Origin: Variovorax sp. HW608
Lineage (GTDB): Bacteria; Pseudomonadota; Gammaproteobacteria; Burkholderiales; Burkholderiaceae_C
Reading direction: 5' to 3'
NCBI RefSeq assembly: GCF_900090195.1
Contig: NZ_LT607803.1
Span: forward strand, 5,668,229 to 5,732,228
Length of the DNA: 64,000 nt
The notes under the pieces were generated by a model that saw only the letters and a list, made by a program, of their open reading frames with translations, ran no database searches and was not told where the DNA came from. Made by a program: the position numbers and the translations under genes. Below, in pieces: positions 19,727 through 32,822 of this stretch (position 1 is its first letter; each line of letters begins with the position of its first letter).

Positions 19727-20428
<702 letters not shown>

Positions 20429-20490
20429 TCACGAGTGGCGTCAATGGCGGAGTTCCTTCGAGGATAGCATGGCCCCCCGGCGGGGCCGGC

Positions 20491-20549
20491 GGTTAAGGCC
20501 TGATCACGCTATTCCGCGATCCCCGGAATAGCGTGATCAGGCCCTAACC
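20491..20549. repeat. 59-nt near-perfect inverted repeat between kdsB and adk
   Basis: The arms 20497-20515 and 20525-20543 (19 nt each, GGCCTGATCACGC...) are perfectly complementary around a 9-nt loop. The pairing continues through five more bases after one mismatch (GGTTA/TAACC). The kdsB stop codon (20544-20546) sits in the right arm. There is no T-run. A second smaller GC hairpin (20471-20487) lies beside it. It may be a Rho-dependent or bidirectional terminator, or a dispersed palindromic element. Confidence 0.85.
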
Positions 20550-21320
20550 CGCAGCGAAGAGGGCCCGCACGCGCGCGAGATCGTCCGGCGTGTCGATGCC
20601 GGGGCCGGGCGCATGCTCGCTGACGTGCACCGCGATGCGGTGGCCGTGCCAGAGCGCGCGCAGTTGTTCGAGCGCCTCCGTGCCTTCGACCGGCGCCGCG
20701 GGAAGGGTCGGAAACTGCCGCACGAAACCGGCCCGGTAGCCGTAGATCCCGATGTGCCGCAATGCCGGCGGCGAGGGCGGCAGCTTCTTCGGCCCGCCAT
20801 CGGCGAAGCCGTCGCGCCACCATGGGATCGGCGCGCGGCTGAAGTAGAGCGCGTAGCCGCTCGCGTCCAGGACGGTCTTGACGACGTTGGGATTGGCGAA
20901 TTCCTCCGGCGAATCGATGGCATGCGCCGCGGTGCTCATTGCCGCGCCGGGGTGCTCCGACAGCGTCCGGGCCACGGCGTCGATGAGCGAGGCCTCGATC
21001 AGGGGCTCGTCGCCCTGGACGTTGACCACGATCGCATCGTCCGCAAGGCCAAGCCGGGTGCAGGCTTCCGACAGGCGATCGCTGCCGCTGGCGTGGTCCT
21101 TGCGCGTGAGCAGCGCTTCGACGCCGTGCGCTTCGCAGGCCTCGATGATTCGGGCGTCATCACCTGCCACCACGACGCGCTCGGCAGCCGATTCCCGTGC
21201 GCGCTGCGCCACGCGCACCACCATGGGCAGACCGGCGATGTCGGCCAACGGCTTGTCCGGCAGCCGGGTCGAGGCGAGCCTGGCGGGGATCAGGACGACG
21301 AACTTCGTGCTCAAGATCAA
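20544..21320 (-). CDS. kdsB: 3-deoxy-manno-octulosonate cytidylyltransferase
   Basis: A 258-residue enzyme activating Kdo as CMP-Kdo for lipopolysaccharide. Motifs are [15 protein letters not shown] near residue 11-25, NVQGDEPLI and the C-terminal [10 protein letters not shown]. The start is TTG at 21320, overlapping the stop of the Trm112 gene (TTGA); no in-frame ATG precedes the conserved IPAR motif. The stop lies in a long palindrome. It lies downstream of lpxK and the Trm112-like gene. Confidence 0.96.
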   Translation of the reverse strand: MILSTKFVVLIPARLASTRLPDKPLADIAGLPMVVRVAQRARESAAERVVVAGDDARIIEACEAHGVEALLTRKDHASGSDRLSEACTRLGLADDAIVVNVQGDEPLIEASLIDAVARTLSEHPGAAMSTAAHAIDSPEEFANPNVVKTVLDASGYALYFSRAPIPWWRDGFADGGPKKLPPSPPALRHIGIYGYRAGFVRQFPTLPAAPVEGTEALEQLRALWHGHRIAVHVSEHAPGPGIDTPDDLARVRALFAAG

Positions 21321-21499
21321 AGGCCCAGTTCTTCGTCGGTCAGGGGGCGCGCCTCGTTTTCGAGCAGCACCGGAATGCCGTCGCGCACCGGGTAGGCCAG
21401 ACGTGCGCTGCGCGAGACGAGTTCCTGCTTTTCGGGGTTCCAGGTGAGCGGGCCCTTGGTCACGGGGCAGACGAGCAGTTCAAGCAGCTTGGTGTCCAT
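21317..21499 (-). CDS. Trm112 family protein (YcaR-like)
   Basis: A 60-residue small protein of the Trm112/UPF0434 family, beginning with [18 protein letters not shown] and containing [17 protein letters not shown]. It usually lies between lpxK and kdsB in proteobacteria, as here. Only one of the metal-binding cysteines of eukaryotic Trm112 is kept (Cys11), so a zinc role is doubtful. The gene overlaps the end of lpxK by 20 bp and its stop overlaps the kdsB start. Function in bacteria is not settled. Confidence 0.9.
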   Translation of the reverse strand: MDTKLLELLVCPVTKGPLTWNPEKQELVSRSARLAYPVRDGIPVLLENEARPLTDEELGL

Positions 21500-22463
21500 C
21501 GGCCGATGATAGCTTTGCGTCGAGCGCCGAGAAGAAGGCGGCCTCGGGCTCGAACAGCAGCGGCACCGCGAGCGCATCGGGCGCCTTGCGCCACAGTTTC
21601 ACGGCGTCCTTTTCGGTGCACAGCACCGTGCAGCCCTGCGTTGCCGAGGGCGTCCAGTCCTCGAAATCGTGATGGTCCGGCAGCGCGATGCGCCGCTCGA
21701 GGCGCAGCGCGCGCTGTCCCAGCATGTCGAAGAAGGCCTCGGGCTTGGCGATCGCGGCGACGGCTGCGAGCCGCTGGTCGGCGAGTTCGGTCAGCGGCAC
21801 CCGGGTGCCGTCGCTCCTGAGCGCGTAGTCCGCGAGCGACCGCGCGGCCGTGAAGCCCGCGAAAGCCGGATGCCGGCCGGTATGCAGAACGAGATCGCAA
21901 GGGCGCGGCCACTTCTCGCGCAGCGGTCCCGCGGGAAGCAGCCAGGCGTTGCCGATGCCGCGGTCATCGAAGACGCAGATCTCGACATCGCGCGCCATCG
22001 CAAGGTGTTGCAGGCCGTCATCGCTGACGATGACCTGCGTGTCGGGATGACGCGCGCGAAGGGCGCGTCCGGCCTCGACGCGCCGCTTCGCGACGAACAC
22101 GGGGGCGGCGGTCGAACGTCGTATCAGCAAGGGCTCGTCGCCGGCGTCGGCGGCTGCGCTGTCGTCCAGTACTTCACGGCAACCGGTCGACGATCGGCCA
22201 TAGCCGCGCGACACCACGCCCACCCGGATGCCCTGCGACTGCAGACGGCGCACGATGGCCATGACGACCGGTGTCTTTCCCGATCCGCCGGCGATGACGT
22301 TGCCGACCACCACGACCGGCACCCCAAGGCGCTCCGTTCGCAGGATGCCGAGTCGGAAAAGGGTGCGCCGGAAGGCCGTGAGCCCGCCGTAGAGGAGGGA
22401 CAGGGGCCACAGCAGCCACGCCGCCGCGCCGCGTCGCAGCCAGGCCTGCTGCAACGAAGCCAA
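21480..22463 (-). CDS. lpxK: tetraacyldisaccharide 4'-kinase
   Basis: A 327-residue inner-membrane-associated P-loop kinase that adds the 4'-phosphate to the lipid A disaccharide precursor. The N-terminal hydrophobic segment (about 14-26) anchors it. The Walker A is GGSGKTP (about 59-65). Further signatures are SRGYGR, DDGLQH and [16 protein letters not shown] at 22463 is the likely start, two bases after the exbD stop. It overlaps the Trm112 gene. Confidence 0.95.
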   Translation of the reverse strand: MASLQQAWLRRGAAAWLLWPLSLLYGGLTAFRRTLFRLGILRTERLGVPVVVVGNVIAGGSGKTPVVMAIVRRLQSQGIRVGVVSRGYGRSSTGCREVLDDSAAADAGDEPLLIRRSTAAPVFVAKRRVEAGRALRARHPDTQVIVSDDGLQHLAMARDVEICVFDDRGIGNAWLLPAGPLREKWPRPCDLVLHTGRHPAFAGFTAARSLADYALRSDGTRVPLTELADQRLAAVAAIAKPEAFFDMLGQRALRLERRIALPDHHDFEDWTPSATQGCTVLCTEKDAVKLWRKAPDALAVPLLFEPEAAFFSALDAKLSSADGHQAA

Positions 22464-22465
22464 GG

Positions 22466-22897
22466 CTATCGTCCCGCCTGGGCGGCCGACTGCGTGGCGA
22501 AGGTGATCTGCATGAGGCCCGCGCGCCGCGCGGCCTCCATGACGGTGATCACGGATTGATGCGCCGCGCTGGCGTCGGCGCTGATGATGACCACGTTGTC
22601 CTTCGCGCCGCTGGCCGCGGCGGCGAGGGCGGCGGTGACCGCCTCGACGCTGCGCTCGGGCAGGGGCGTCTTGTTGACCGAGTAGCGCCCATCGGCCGAC
22701 ACGGCGACGATCACTTCCTTGGGGTAGTCGCGCTGCGCCTCGGCATCGGCCACCGGCAGCCGCAGCTGCATTTCGGTGAACTTGCTGTAGGTGGTCGACA
22801 GCATGAGGAAGATCAACACGACGAGCAGGACGTCGATGAACGGGATCAGGTTGATCTCGGGCTCCTCGCGCGAGCCGTGGCGGAAGTGCATCCTCAT
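22466..22897 (-). CDS. exbD: ExbD/TolR family biopolymer transport protein
   Basis: A 143-residue protein with one N-terminal transmembrane helix (about 17-37; [19 protein letters not shown]) that carries the essential proton-path aspartate (FIDV). A periplasmic domain follows. Together with ExbB it forms a proton-driven motor energising TonB-dependent or Tol-like systems. Its ATG overlaps the exbB stop (ATGA). No tonB is adjacent; instead lpxK follows, a linkage known in betaproteobacteria. Confidence 0.93.
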   Translation of the reverse strand: MRMHFRHGSREEPEINLIPFIDVLLVVLIFLMLSTTYSKFTEMQLRLPVADAEAQRDYPKEVIVAVSADGRYSVNKTPLPERSVEAVTAALAAAASGAKDNVVIISADASAAHQSVITVMEAARRAGLMQITFATQSAAQAGR

Positions 22898-23526
22898 CGG
22901 CGCAGCGTGTTCAGGTGACGAGCGAAGCGCTCGCCCGCGAGCTCGAGGTTCAGCAGGTACTCATCGACCCGGCTGCGGAAATAGCGCCAGAAGATGAGCG
23001 TCGGGATCGCGATGATCAGTCCGAAGGCCGTGTTGTAGAGCGCGATCGAAATGCCGTGCGCGAGCTGGGCGGGGTTGCCGGAGCCGACCGCGCCGCTGGC
23101 CGGGGACTGCGAGCCGAAGATCTCGATCATTCCGATCACGGTGCCGAGCAGGCCCAGGAGCGGCGCGGCGGATGCGATCGTTGCGAGCGCCGGCAGATAG
23201 CGTTCGAGCCGATGTGCCACCATGCGGCCGGCGGCCTCCATCGAGACGCGCAGATCGTCCTCGCTCGAGGCGGGGTTGGAGTTCAGTGCACGAAAGCCGG
23301 CCGCAAGGACTTCGCCGAGGCTGGAATTGTGTTCCAGCTTCGTCACGACATCCGGGGCCGGAACGGAATTGCGCGAGACTGCGATGGCCTCATCGAGCAA
23401 TTTGGGTGGCAAGACTTTCGAGGTCTTCAGGCTGGTAAACCGCTCGATGACAAGCGCCAGGCCAATGATCGAACAAGCGAGCAGCGGCCAGATCGGCCAG
23501 CCCGCAGCAACTATGATGGAAAACAA
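22894..23526 (-). CDS. exbB: MotA/TolQ/ExbB proton channel family protein
   Basis: A 210-residue inner-membrane protein with three transmembrane helices (about 4-24, 107-130 and 155-178). It has the family signature [21 protein letters not shown] and the [12 protein letters not shown] helix. The start is TTG at 23526, strongly supported by GGAGG exactly five bases upstream; no ATG is available in frame near it. It is the first gene of the envelope string exbB-exbD-lpxK-Trm112-kdsB-adk. Confidence 0.94.
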   Translation of the reverse strand: MFSIIVAAGWPIWPLLACSIIGLALVIERFTSLKTSKVLPPKLLDEAIAVSRNSVPAPDVVTKLEHNSSLGEVLAAGFRALNSNPASSEDDLRVSMEAAGRMVAHRLERYLPALATIASAAPLLGLLGTVIGMIEIFGSQSPASGAVGSGNPAQLAHGISIALYNTAFGLIIAIPTLIFWRYFRSRVDEYLLNLELAGERFARHLNTLRR

Positions 23527-23837
23527 ATATTCCTCCGGCCCATCGACTGCAAATGCGCGGCGATTATCTACCGAGCCGGCGCATGTTTCGGTGTCCTTCG
23601 CGTGTAGGCGTCGACGCACAGAAACTGTGGATAACTTTGTGATTAACACGCAGGGCAACTTGGCCGGAGCCGCGCCGGATGGGCGCGGCGCTGGATCGAG
23701 CGATATTTGAGCAGCACTTTCCTTAATGAAATCAATGGCTTGTACGAGAACATGTGCCTGTGTTGCGTATGCGGCGCCGCGCCATGGGGCCGCACGGACG
23801 CTTGTGGAAGATTCGCACCCTGTCACAGCGATGCGGC
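23527..23837. promoter_or_regulatory. divergent intergenic region exbB / xseA
   Basis: A 311-bp gap without a convincing gene. It must hold the exbB (minus) and xseA (plus) promoters. It contains one perfect DnaA-box sequence (23626-23634) and AT-rich stretches (around 23545 and 23705-23735). I could not fix -35/-10 pairs with confidence. Confidence 0.5.
23626..23634 (+). promoter_or_regulatory. perfect DnaA-box sequence
   Basis: TGTGGATAA is the reverse complement of the consensus DnaA box TTATCCACA. It is solitary, so it is not an origin; a DnaA titration or regulatory site is possible, and chance is not excluded. Confidence 0.4.
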
Positions 23838-25151
23838 ATGAATGAACGTGAGCAAACACCTGCGGGCGGCGTGCGGGTCTGGGCCGTGGGCGCCCTGTGT
23901 CGAGCCATTGCGGATGCGCTCGAGGCGCGCTTCAATCCGGTCGCCGTCAAAGGCGAGATCTCGGGCTTTTCGAGGGCCTCGAGCGGCCACTGCTACTTCT
24001 CGCTGAAGGATCAGAACGGGCAGCTGCGCTGCGCCATGTTCCGCCGCGCGGCGGGCCTGCTGGACTTCGCACCGCGCGACGGCGACCAGGTCGAAGTGCG
24101 CGGCCGGCTCGGGCTCTACGAGCCGCGTGGCGATCTTCAACTGATCGTCGAGAGCCTGCGTCGGGCGGGGCAGGGTGCGCTGTTCGAGCAGTTCCTCCAG
24201 CGCAAGGCCAAGCTGGAGGCAGAAGGGCTCTTCGACACGGCGCGAAAGCGTCCGCTGCCGGCGATGCCGCGGTCCATCGGACTCGTGACCTCGCTCGGTG
24301 CCGCCGCGCTGCACGACGTGGTGACGGCGCTGCGCCGGCGCGTGCCGCACATTCCGGTGGTGCTGGTGCCGGCGGCGGTGCAGGGGGCGGGTGCGCCGGC
24401 GGAGCTCGTGCGTTCGCTGGAGGCGCTCTACGCTCTCGAGCCGCAGGTCGACGTCATCCTGCTGGTGCGTGGCGGCGGGTCGATCGAGGATCTCTGGGCG
24501 TTCAACGACGAGGCACTGGCGCGGACGATCGTCCGCAGCCCGGTGCCCCTCATCAGCGGTGTCGGCCATGAGACCGACTTCACGATCGCCGATTTCTGCG
24601 CCGACGTTCGCGCGCCGACGCCGACCGCCGCCGCGGAGCTCGTGGCGGCGCCGCGCGATCTCTGGCTCGGTGCGCTGGCGCTGATCGAAGAGCGCTTGCG
24701 CGGCGCGATCCTCGCGAGGCTCGATGCGTCGAGCCAACGGCTGGATCTTGCGGCCGGGCGGCTCGGCCGTCCCTCGGAACTGGTGGGGCGCCAGCGTCTG
24801 CGTCTCGCGCACCATGCCCAGCGCATGCACTTCGCCTTGCAGGCGAAGACGGCGCGGCTCGCCCATGCTCAGCAGGTGCTGCAGGCCGGCTTGCCGTCCC
24901 GGCTTCGAATGACGCTCGACCGTCATCAGGAACTGCTGAACCGTGCATCGCTGCGATTGAAGCTGCTGGATCCGGAGCTCGTGCTCCAGCGGGGCTATGC
25001 GCTCATCACGGACGTGCAAGGGCATGCTGTCACCAGCGTCGATCGACTTGCCGTCGGCGACCAGGTGCAGGCGCATCTGGCCGACGGCCGCGCCGATCTG
25101 AAGGTCCTGCAAACGCAGCCCAAGGGAATGCGTCCGACGTCAGGGCCGTGA
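23838..25151 (+). CDS. xseA: exodeoxyribonuclease VII large subunit
   Basis: A 437-residue subunit of exonuclease VII, which degrades single-stranded DNA. An N-terminal OB-fold ([35 protein letters not shown]) is followed by the catalytic domain with [15 protein letters not shown] and [28 protein letters not shown] signatures. A coiled-coil C terminus ends with RGYALITD. The ATG at 23838 gives the usual beginning; upstream ATGs at 23754 and 23787 are less likely. The small subunit gene xseB is not in the window. Confidence 0.95.
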   Translation: MNEREQTPAGGVRVWAVGALCRAIADALEARFNPVAVKGEISGFSRASSGHCYFSLKDQNGQLRCAMFRRAAGLLDFAPRDGDQVEVRGRLGLYEPRGDLQLIVESLRRAGQGALFEQFLQRKAKLEAEGLFDTARKRPLPAMPRSIGLVTSLGAAALHDVVTALRRRVPHIPVVLVPAAVQGAGAPAELVRSLEALYALEPQVDVILLVRGGGSIEDLWAFNDEALARTIVRSPVPLISGVGHETDFTIADFCADVRAPTPTAAAELVAAPRDLWLGALALIEERLRGAILARLDASSQRLDLAAGRLGRPSELVGRQRLRLAHHAQRMHFALQAKTARLAHAQQVLQAGLPSRLRMTLDRHQELLNRASLRLKLLDPELVLQRGYALITDVQGHAVTSVDRLAVGDQVQAHLADGRADLKVLQTQPKGMRPTSGP

Positions 25152-25201
25152 TTTCCTTTCTAGAATCAGCCATCCCACAACCAACCCGAGAGAGAAAAAG
25201 C

Positions 25202-25783
25202 ATGGAACACGTTCTTCCTCCCCTGCCATACCCGATGGACGCGCTGGCACCTGAGTACTCCAAGGAGACTCTCGAGTACCACTACGGGAAGCACCACAAC
25301 GCCTACGTCGTGAATCTGAACAACCTGCAGAAGGGCACGGAGTTCGAGAACATGACGCTCGAGGACATCGTCAAGAAGTCCAGCGGCGGCATCTACAACA
25401 ACGCGGCCCAGATCTGGAACCACACCTTCTTCTGGAGCTGCATGAAGCCCGCGGGCGGCGGCGAGCCGAGCGGCGCGCTGGCCAAGGCGATCGACGCCAA
25501 GTGGGGCAACTACGCGGCCTTCAAGGAAGCCTTCGTCAAGTCGGCGGTCGGCAACTTCGGTTCCGGCTGGACCTGGCTGGTGAAGAAGGCGGACGGCTCC
25601 GTCGACATCGTGAACACCGGCGCCGCCGGTACGCCGCTCACCACCGCCGACAAGGCGCTGCTGACCGTCGACGTCTGGGAGCATGCCTACTACATCGACT
25701 ACCGCAACCTGCGCCAGAAGTTCGTCGAGACCTTCCTCGCCAAGCTCGTGAACTGGGGCTTCGTCGAGAAGAACTTCGCCTGA
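25202..25783 (+). CDS. sodB: superoxide dismutase (Fe type)
   Basis: A 193-residue iron superoxide dismutase. Metal ligands are His27 (YHYGKHH), His74 (IWNHTFFW region), Asp157 and His161 ([11 protein letters not shown]). The Fe-type signature is FGSGWTWLV. The ATG at 25202 is preceded by GAGAGA. It lies 50 bp after xseA and ends at a bidirectional terminator shared with the convergent DUF192 gene. Length matches cytoplasmic FeSOD; no signal peptide. Confidence 0.96.
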   Translation: MEHVLPPLPYPMDALAPEYSKETLEYHYGKHHNAYVVNLNNLQKGTEFENMTLEDIVKKSSGGIYNNAAQIWNHTFFWSCMKPAGGGEPSGALAKAIDAKWGNYAAFKEAFVKSAVGNFGSGWTWLVKKADGSVDIVNTGAAGTPLTTADKALLTVDVWEHAYYIDYRNLRQKFVETFLAKLVNWGFVEKNFA

Positions 25784-25800
25784 TAGCAGTCGCTGCAACA

Positions 25801-25828
25801 AAAAAGCCGACCCTCGGGTCGGCTTTTT
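25801..25828. terminator. bidirectional Rho-independent terminator, sodB / DUF192
   Basis: A GCCGACC/GGTCGGC stem with a 4-nt loop is flanked by A5 on the left and T5 on the right. It works for both convergent genes. Confidence 0.93.
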
Positions 25829-25843
25829 GTTGCCCTTCGGAAG

Positions 25844-26293
25844 TCAGCGGCTCTGCGCGAACAGCTCGCCGCCGAGCTTCACGCCCGCCTTGATGTTCTT
25901 GCGCTCGAACCAGCCCTGGTTCATCTCGAGGACGAAGCGCACCGGCTCCTTGGAGCAATGCGAATCCTCGGTCATCGGCTTCATGTCCGCGAGGTTCACG
26001 ATGCGGCCATCCTCGGCCACGAAGGCTGCGGTGAGGGGAATCAGGGTGTTCTTCATCCAGAAGCACTGGGTCGCGGGCTGCTCGAACACGAAGATCATGC
26101 CCTCGGACTGCGGCATCTCCTTGCGGAACATCAGTCCGGTCTGGCGCTGCTCGGGGGTTTTTGCCACCTGTGCATCGATTTGATACATGCCGGCCTTGAC
26201 CCGGACGCGGGGGAGATTGCTTTGCGGCTCCTGGGCGTGCACAAAACCCAATGACGTGGACAACAGGAGAAGGGCGAATAAACGCTGAAACAT
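25844..26293 (-). CDS. DUF192 domain-containing exported protein
   Basis: A 149-residue protein with a cleavable signal peptide (residues 1-20, ending FVHA). A DUF192 domain follows: KTPEQRQTGLMFRKEMP, FVFEQPATQCFWMKNTLIPL and MNQGWFERKNIKAGVKL. The domain is widespread but of unknown function. The ATG at 26293 gives a complete signal peptide; the next Met upstream lies 11 codons earlier. The protein ends next to the sodB terminator. Confidence 0.88.
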   Translation of the reverse strand: MFQRLFALLLLSTSLGFVHAQEPQSNLPRVRVKAGMYQIDAQVAKTPEQRQTGLMFRKEMPQSEGMIFVFEQPATQCFWMKNTLIPLTAAFVAEDGRIVNLADMKPMTEDSHCSKEPVRFVLEMNQGWFERKNIKAGVKLGGELFAQSR

Positions 26294-26325
26294 GGAACGA
26301 CTTTCAAACGGCGATACAAACAACA

Positions 26326-26345
26326 ATGCCCGCGTCCGCGGGCAT
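26326..26345. other. hairpin upstream of the DUF192 gene
   Basis: ATGCCCGC and GCGGGCAT form an 8-bp stem with a 4-nt loop, 33 bp upstream of the DUF192 start. No T-run follows. It could be a leader structure. Confidence 0.45.
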
Positions 26346-26386
26346 GGCCAATTGCCGCGAGCTTACCTCTAATTCGGCCGAAATTG

Positions 26387-26404
26387 CTGTCGGCTAGCTG
26401 ACAG
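26387..26404. promoter_or_regulatory. dyad-symmetric candidate operator
   Basis: CTGTCGGCTAGCTGACAG is symmetric at 16 of 18 positions. It lies between the DUF192 promoter region and the terminator of the next gene. The binding protein is unknown. Confidence 0.35.
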
Positions 26405-26424
26405 TCGAGTTGATTCGGGGGACG

Positions 26425-26455
26425 AAAAAAAAGCGTTCCCGAAGGAACGCTTTTT
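26425..26455. terminator. bidirectional Rho-independent terminator
   Basis: An AGCGTTCC/GGAACGCT stem with loop CGAA is preceded by A-run 26425-26432 and followed by T5. On the minus strand it ends the transcript of the gene at 26476-26820. Confidence 0.92.
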
Positions 26456-26475
26456 CGCTAGGGACGAGCCCCGAC

Positions 26476-26820
26476 TTACTGGGGCGTGCCGCCTTGCGGG
26501 TTCATCTTGCGGACATTGCCCTTCTTGTCGCGGCGGCGGTCGCTGCGGGTGTCGGCGCGAGCCTGACCGGCTTCCGTCGCTTTGTTCTGCGTCAGGCCGC
26601 CACTGCCTTCATCGGTCTTGGGCGTGTCGCCGCCTTGAGGACGGACTTCGCCTTGCGGCTTGGTGGCGCGGCGCTCCTGGGCGCGCTGCTGCGGCTTGGT
26701 GTTGGTCGGCGGAGCGGCTTCCTGCGAGGTGGAGGGGCCTTGTGCGGATGCACTGACCGAGAACAGGCCGGCACCGGCTGCGATCAGGCCGGCCATCGTT
26801 GCTGCGAGAACTTTGTTCAT
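26476..26820 (-). CDS. small secreted hypothetical protein, disordered and charged
   Basis: A 114-residue protein with a clear signal peptide (residues 1-26, ending VSASAQ). The mature part is low-complexity, rich in Q, R, K, G, P and T with no hydrophobic core, so it is probably disordered. It has no recognised domain. The C terminus is basic (RSDRRRDKKGNVRKMNPQGG). A dedicated terminator follows it, which supports a real, separately transcribed gene. It is divergent from icd. Confidence 0.65.
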   Translation of the reverse strand: MNKVLAATMAGLIAAGAGLFSVSASAQGPSTSQEAAPPTNTKPQQRAQERRATKPQGEVRPQGGDTPKTDEGSGGLTQNKATEAGQARADTRSDRRRDKKGNVRKMNPQGGTPQ

Positions 26821-26871
26821 TACGGATTCCTCATTGGAAATGGTTGAAAACGCCTCCCGGCCAGCAGAAGG

Positions 26872-26910
26872 TCTGTCAACAACGGAGCCAATACGGCCGT
26901 GGTTGACAGA
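26872..26910. promoter_or_regulatory. 9-bp inverted repeat in the icd divergent region
   Basis: TCTGTCAAC and GTTGACAGA are separated by 21 bp. Each arm carries TTGACA pointing outward, toward the small secreted protein and toward icd. The only -10-like match toward icd, TAAAAT (26935-26940), is 26 bp away, too far for a standard promoter. An operator or paired -35 elements are possible. Confidence 0.45.
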
Positions 26911-27011
26911 TCCTCAGACCCCTCCGGTTGCGTCTAAAATTCTAAGGGTATTCAGGCGCTTGGAAACGTAGTGTCTTCCAAGTGTTCATTTCATCCGGAG
27001 CCGTTGCCCTC

Positions 27012-28271
<1,260 letters not shown>

Positions 28272-28310
28272 GCGTTGTCCGGAGCGTTTCCGGACCCTCA
28301 CGGCCAGGGC

Positions 28311-28342
28311 CCCCGGCGTCGCAAGGCGCCGGGGCTTTTTTT
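28311..28342 (+). terminator. Rho-independent terminator after icd
   Basis: A CCCCGGCG/CGCCGGGG stem with an 8-nt loop is followed, after one C, by seven T. Confidence 0.9.
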
Positions 28343-28509
28343 CGCGTCGCTCGATCGCATCCCGGCTGGAGTTTCCGGGGCGGAAGGCACGGCGCTTGCA
28401 TGAGCCGAAGGCCGGTTCCAGCCCCGATTCGCCTTGAATGTCACAAAGCCGCCACCACTTGTCCCCCTGCCGCAAGTGCAATGCGCGGCTGCTCTATAAA
28501 ATGGTTTTC

Positions 28510-28869
28510 ATGGCTACCAGAATCCCCCCGACCCCCAAGACGCCACCGGCGACGAAGCCGGCCGGCGACGATGGCGACTCGGTCGTTCTTGAACGGCGGC
28601 CGCAAAAGACAGCGCCACCCCAGATGTACCAGGTGGTGATGCTCAACGATGACTACACGCCGATGGAGTTCGTCATCGTCGTGATCCAGCAGTTCTTCAA
28701 CAAGGACCGGGAGACAGCCACGCAGATCATGCTGAAGATCCATCTCGATGGGCGCGGCGTGTGCGGCGTCTACTCCCGCGACATGGCGGCGACCAAAGTG
28801 AATCAGGTGATGGAAGCAGCCCACCAGGCCGGACATCCGCTGCAATGTGTCAGCGAACCGGTTGAATAA
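28510..28869 (+). CDS. clpS: ATP-dependent Clp protease adaptor ClpS
   Basis: A 119-residue adaptor that delivers N-degron substrates to ClpAP. The core has [17 protein letters not shown] and the [15 protein letters not shown] segment that forms the N-end-rule pocket. ATG at 28510 (MATRIPP) and ATG at 28501 are both possible; neither has a Shine-Dalgarno. TATAAA at 28495-28500 may be a -10, so the mRNA could be leaderless. It lies 53 bp upstream of clpA, the usual pair. Confidence 0.95.
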   Translation: MATRIPPTPKTPPATKPAGDDGDSVVLERRPQKTAPPQMYQVVMLNDDYTPMEFVIVVIQQFFNKDRETATQIMLKIHLDGRGVCGVYSRDMAATKVNQVMEAAHQAGHPLQCVSEPVE

Positions 28870-28922
28870 ATCGCTCTCCAACCCATCTGGAAATATTTAC
28901 AGCAAGGCCAAAAGGAAATCAC

Positions 28923-31244
<2,322 letters not shown>

Positions 31245-31311
31245 TCGACTTGGGGTCAACACCAGCGGCCCGGCTGAGCCGGCTGCGTGGTGTTCCTGGT
31301 CGGTCATCGAG

Positions 31312-31341
31312 GGCCGGTAGCATCGGGCTACCGGCCTTTTT
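31312..31341 (+). terminator. Rho-independent terminator after clpA
   Basis: GGCCGGTAG/CTACCGGCC, a 9-bp perfect stem with a 7-nt loop, is followed by five T. Confidence 0.94.
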
Positions 31342-31362
31342 CTTTTTCAGTCACGCGTCGCC

Positions 31363-32820
31363 TTGATCCTCCCCGAGCTCAGTCAGGAATGGAAAACGGG
31401 CCTCTCCCTGGCGTGGAGCGGCTACATCGCGGTCCTCTCGGTCTGGATCGTGATGCAGAGGCGCGCGCCGGTGTCGACGATGAGCTGGATCCTCTCGCTC
31501 GCGTTGCTGCCGTTCGTGGGATTCCTCATCTACTACTTCCTCGGGCCGCAGCGACTGAAGAAGCAGCGGCTCAGGCGCCTTCGCAGCCGCGCGATCGAGC
31601 AGGCGCCGGGCGACCTCGCCAGGCTGCGGGAAGCAGCGAAGAACGCGCCACTCACCCTGCGGAAACTGGCCGCCTTGGGAACGGCGGCCTGCGGACTGCC
31701 GGTGTCGAGCGCGACCTCGGCCGAGCTGCTGTCGGGCGGTGCGCGGACCTTCGATGCCATCTTCGACTGCATCCGCCAGGCGCGCGACCACGTGCATCTC
31801 GAGTACTACATCTTCGAGCCCGACAACATCGGCACCGCGCTGCGCGACCTGCTGATCGAGCGTGCGCGCGAAGGCGTGACGGTGCGCCTGCTGCTCGATG
31901 CGCTCGGGTCCAAGCGCATCGGCCGCAAGTTCATGGCGCCTATGCGCGAGGCGGGCGTCCAGGTGGCGCTGTTCCATGACACCCGCATCGGGCGGCGTCT
32001 GCGCCCGGTGACCAACTACCGCACGCACCGCAAGATCGTCGTTTGCGACGGGCGCATCGGCTTCACCGGCGGCGTCAACATCACCGACGCGGAAGACGCG
32101 CGCACGCGCCCGGATGCCTATCACGACGTCCACCTGAGGATCGAGGGGAGCGCCGTTCGCTGGCTCCAGACCACCTTCATCGAGGACTGGACCTACGCGA
32201 CGGGCGAGCCGCTGCGGCATGTGCACAAGGCGATCGACAGCATGTTCCCGCGCGTCGAGGCGAAGGAGGGGGTCGGCCACATTCCGGTGCAGATCGTCAC
32301 CAGCGGTCCCGACAGCGCGGTCGAGGCGATCCACCGCATCCAGGTCGATGCGATCCATGCCGCGGAGCAGCGCGCCTGGCTCACCACACCGTACTTCGTG
32401 CCCACCGAGCCGGCGTTGATGGCGCTCACGAGCGCCGCGCTGCGCGGGGTCGACGTGCGCCTCTTGGTGCCGCGGCGCAGCGATTCGCTCATCGTGAGCG
32501 CGGCCGCACGCTCCTACTATGACGAGCTGATCGCCGCCGGCGTCAAGATCTGGGAATACAAGGCCCGGATGCTGCATTCCAAGACGCTGGTGGTGGACGA
32601 CAACTGCGCGATGATCGGCACCGCGAACTTCGACAACCGCAGCTTCAGGCTCAACTTCGAAGTGTCCGCCGTGATCTACGGGCCGACGCTCACCGGCGCA
32701 CTGGTGACGCAGTTCCAGACCGACCTGCGCAATGCCTCGCCGGTGCGGGGCAACCGGCACCAGACTTTCCCGCGGCGCCTGGCTGAAGCCACGGCGCGCT
32801 TGTTCTCCCCTTTGCTTTGA
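31363..32820 (+). CDS. cls: cardiolipin synthase (phospholipase D family)
   Basis: A 485-residue membrane enzyme that condenses phosphatidylglycerol into cardiolipin. Two N-terminal transmembrane helices (about 16-32 and 42-60) precede two PLD domains. The HKD motifs are HRKIVVCDGRIGFTGG and HSKTLVVDDNCAMIGTANFD. The start is TTG at 31363, since no ATG precedes TM1; no strong ribosome site is visible. sbcB follows after 2 bp. The family is firm; the exact Cls type (A/B) is less so. Confidence 0.93.
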   Translation: MILPELSQEWKTGLSLAWSGYIAVLSVWIVMQRRAPVSTMSWILSLALLPFVGFLIYYFLGPQRLKKQRLRRLRSRAIEQAPGDLARLREAAKNAPLTLRKLAALGTAACGLPVSSATSAELLSGGARTFDAIFDCIRQARDHVHLEYYIFEPDNIGTALRDLLIERAREGVTVRLLLDALGSKRIGRKFMAPMREAGVQVALFHDTRIGRRLRPVTNYRTHRKIVVCDGRIGFTGGVNITDAEDARTRPDAYHDVHLRIEGSAVRWLQTTFIEDWTYATGEPLRHVHKAIDSMFPRVEAKEGVGHIPVQIVTSGPDSAVEAIHRIQVDAIHAAEQRAWLTTPYFVPTEPALMALTSAALRGVDVRLLVPRRSDSLIVSAAARSYYDELIAAGVKIWEYKARMLHSKTLVVDDNCAMIGTANFDNRSFRLNFEVSAVIYGPTLTGALVTQFQTDLRNASPVRGNRHQTFPRRLAEATARLFSPLL

Positions 32821-32822
32821 CG

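Noticed and set aside
23626..23634. Replication origin
   Set aside because: Only one DnaA box, no AT-rich unwinding region and no dnaA/dnaN neighbourhood.
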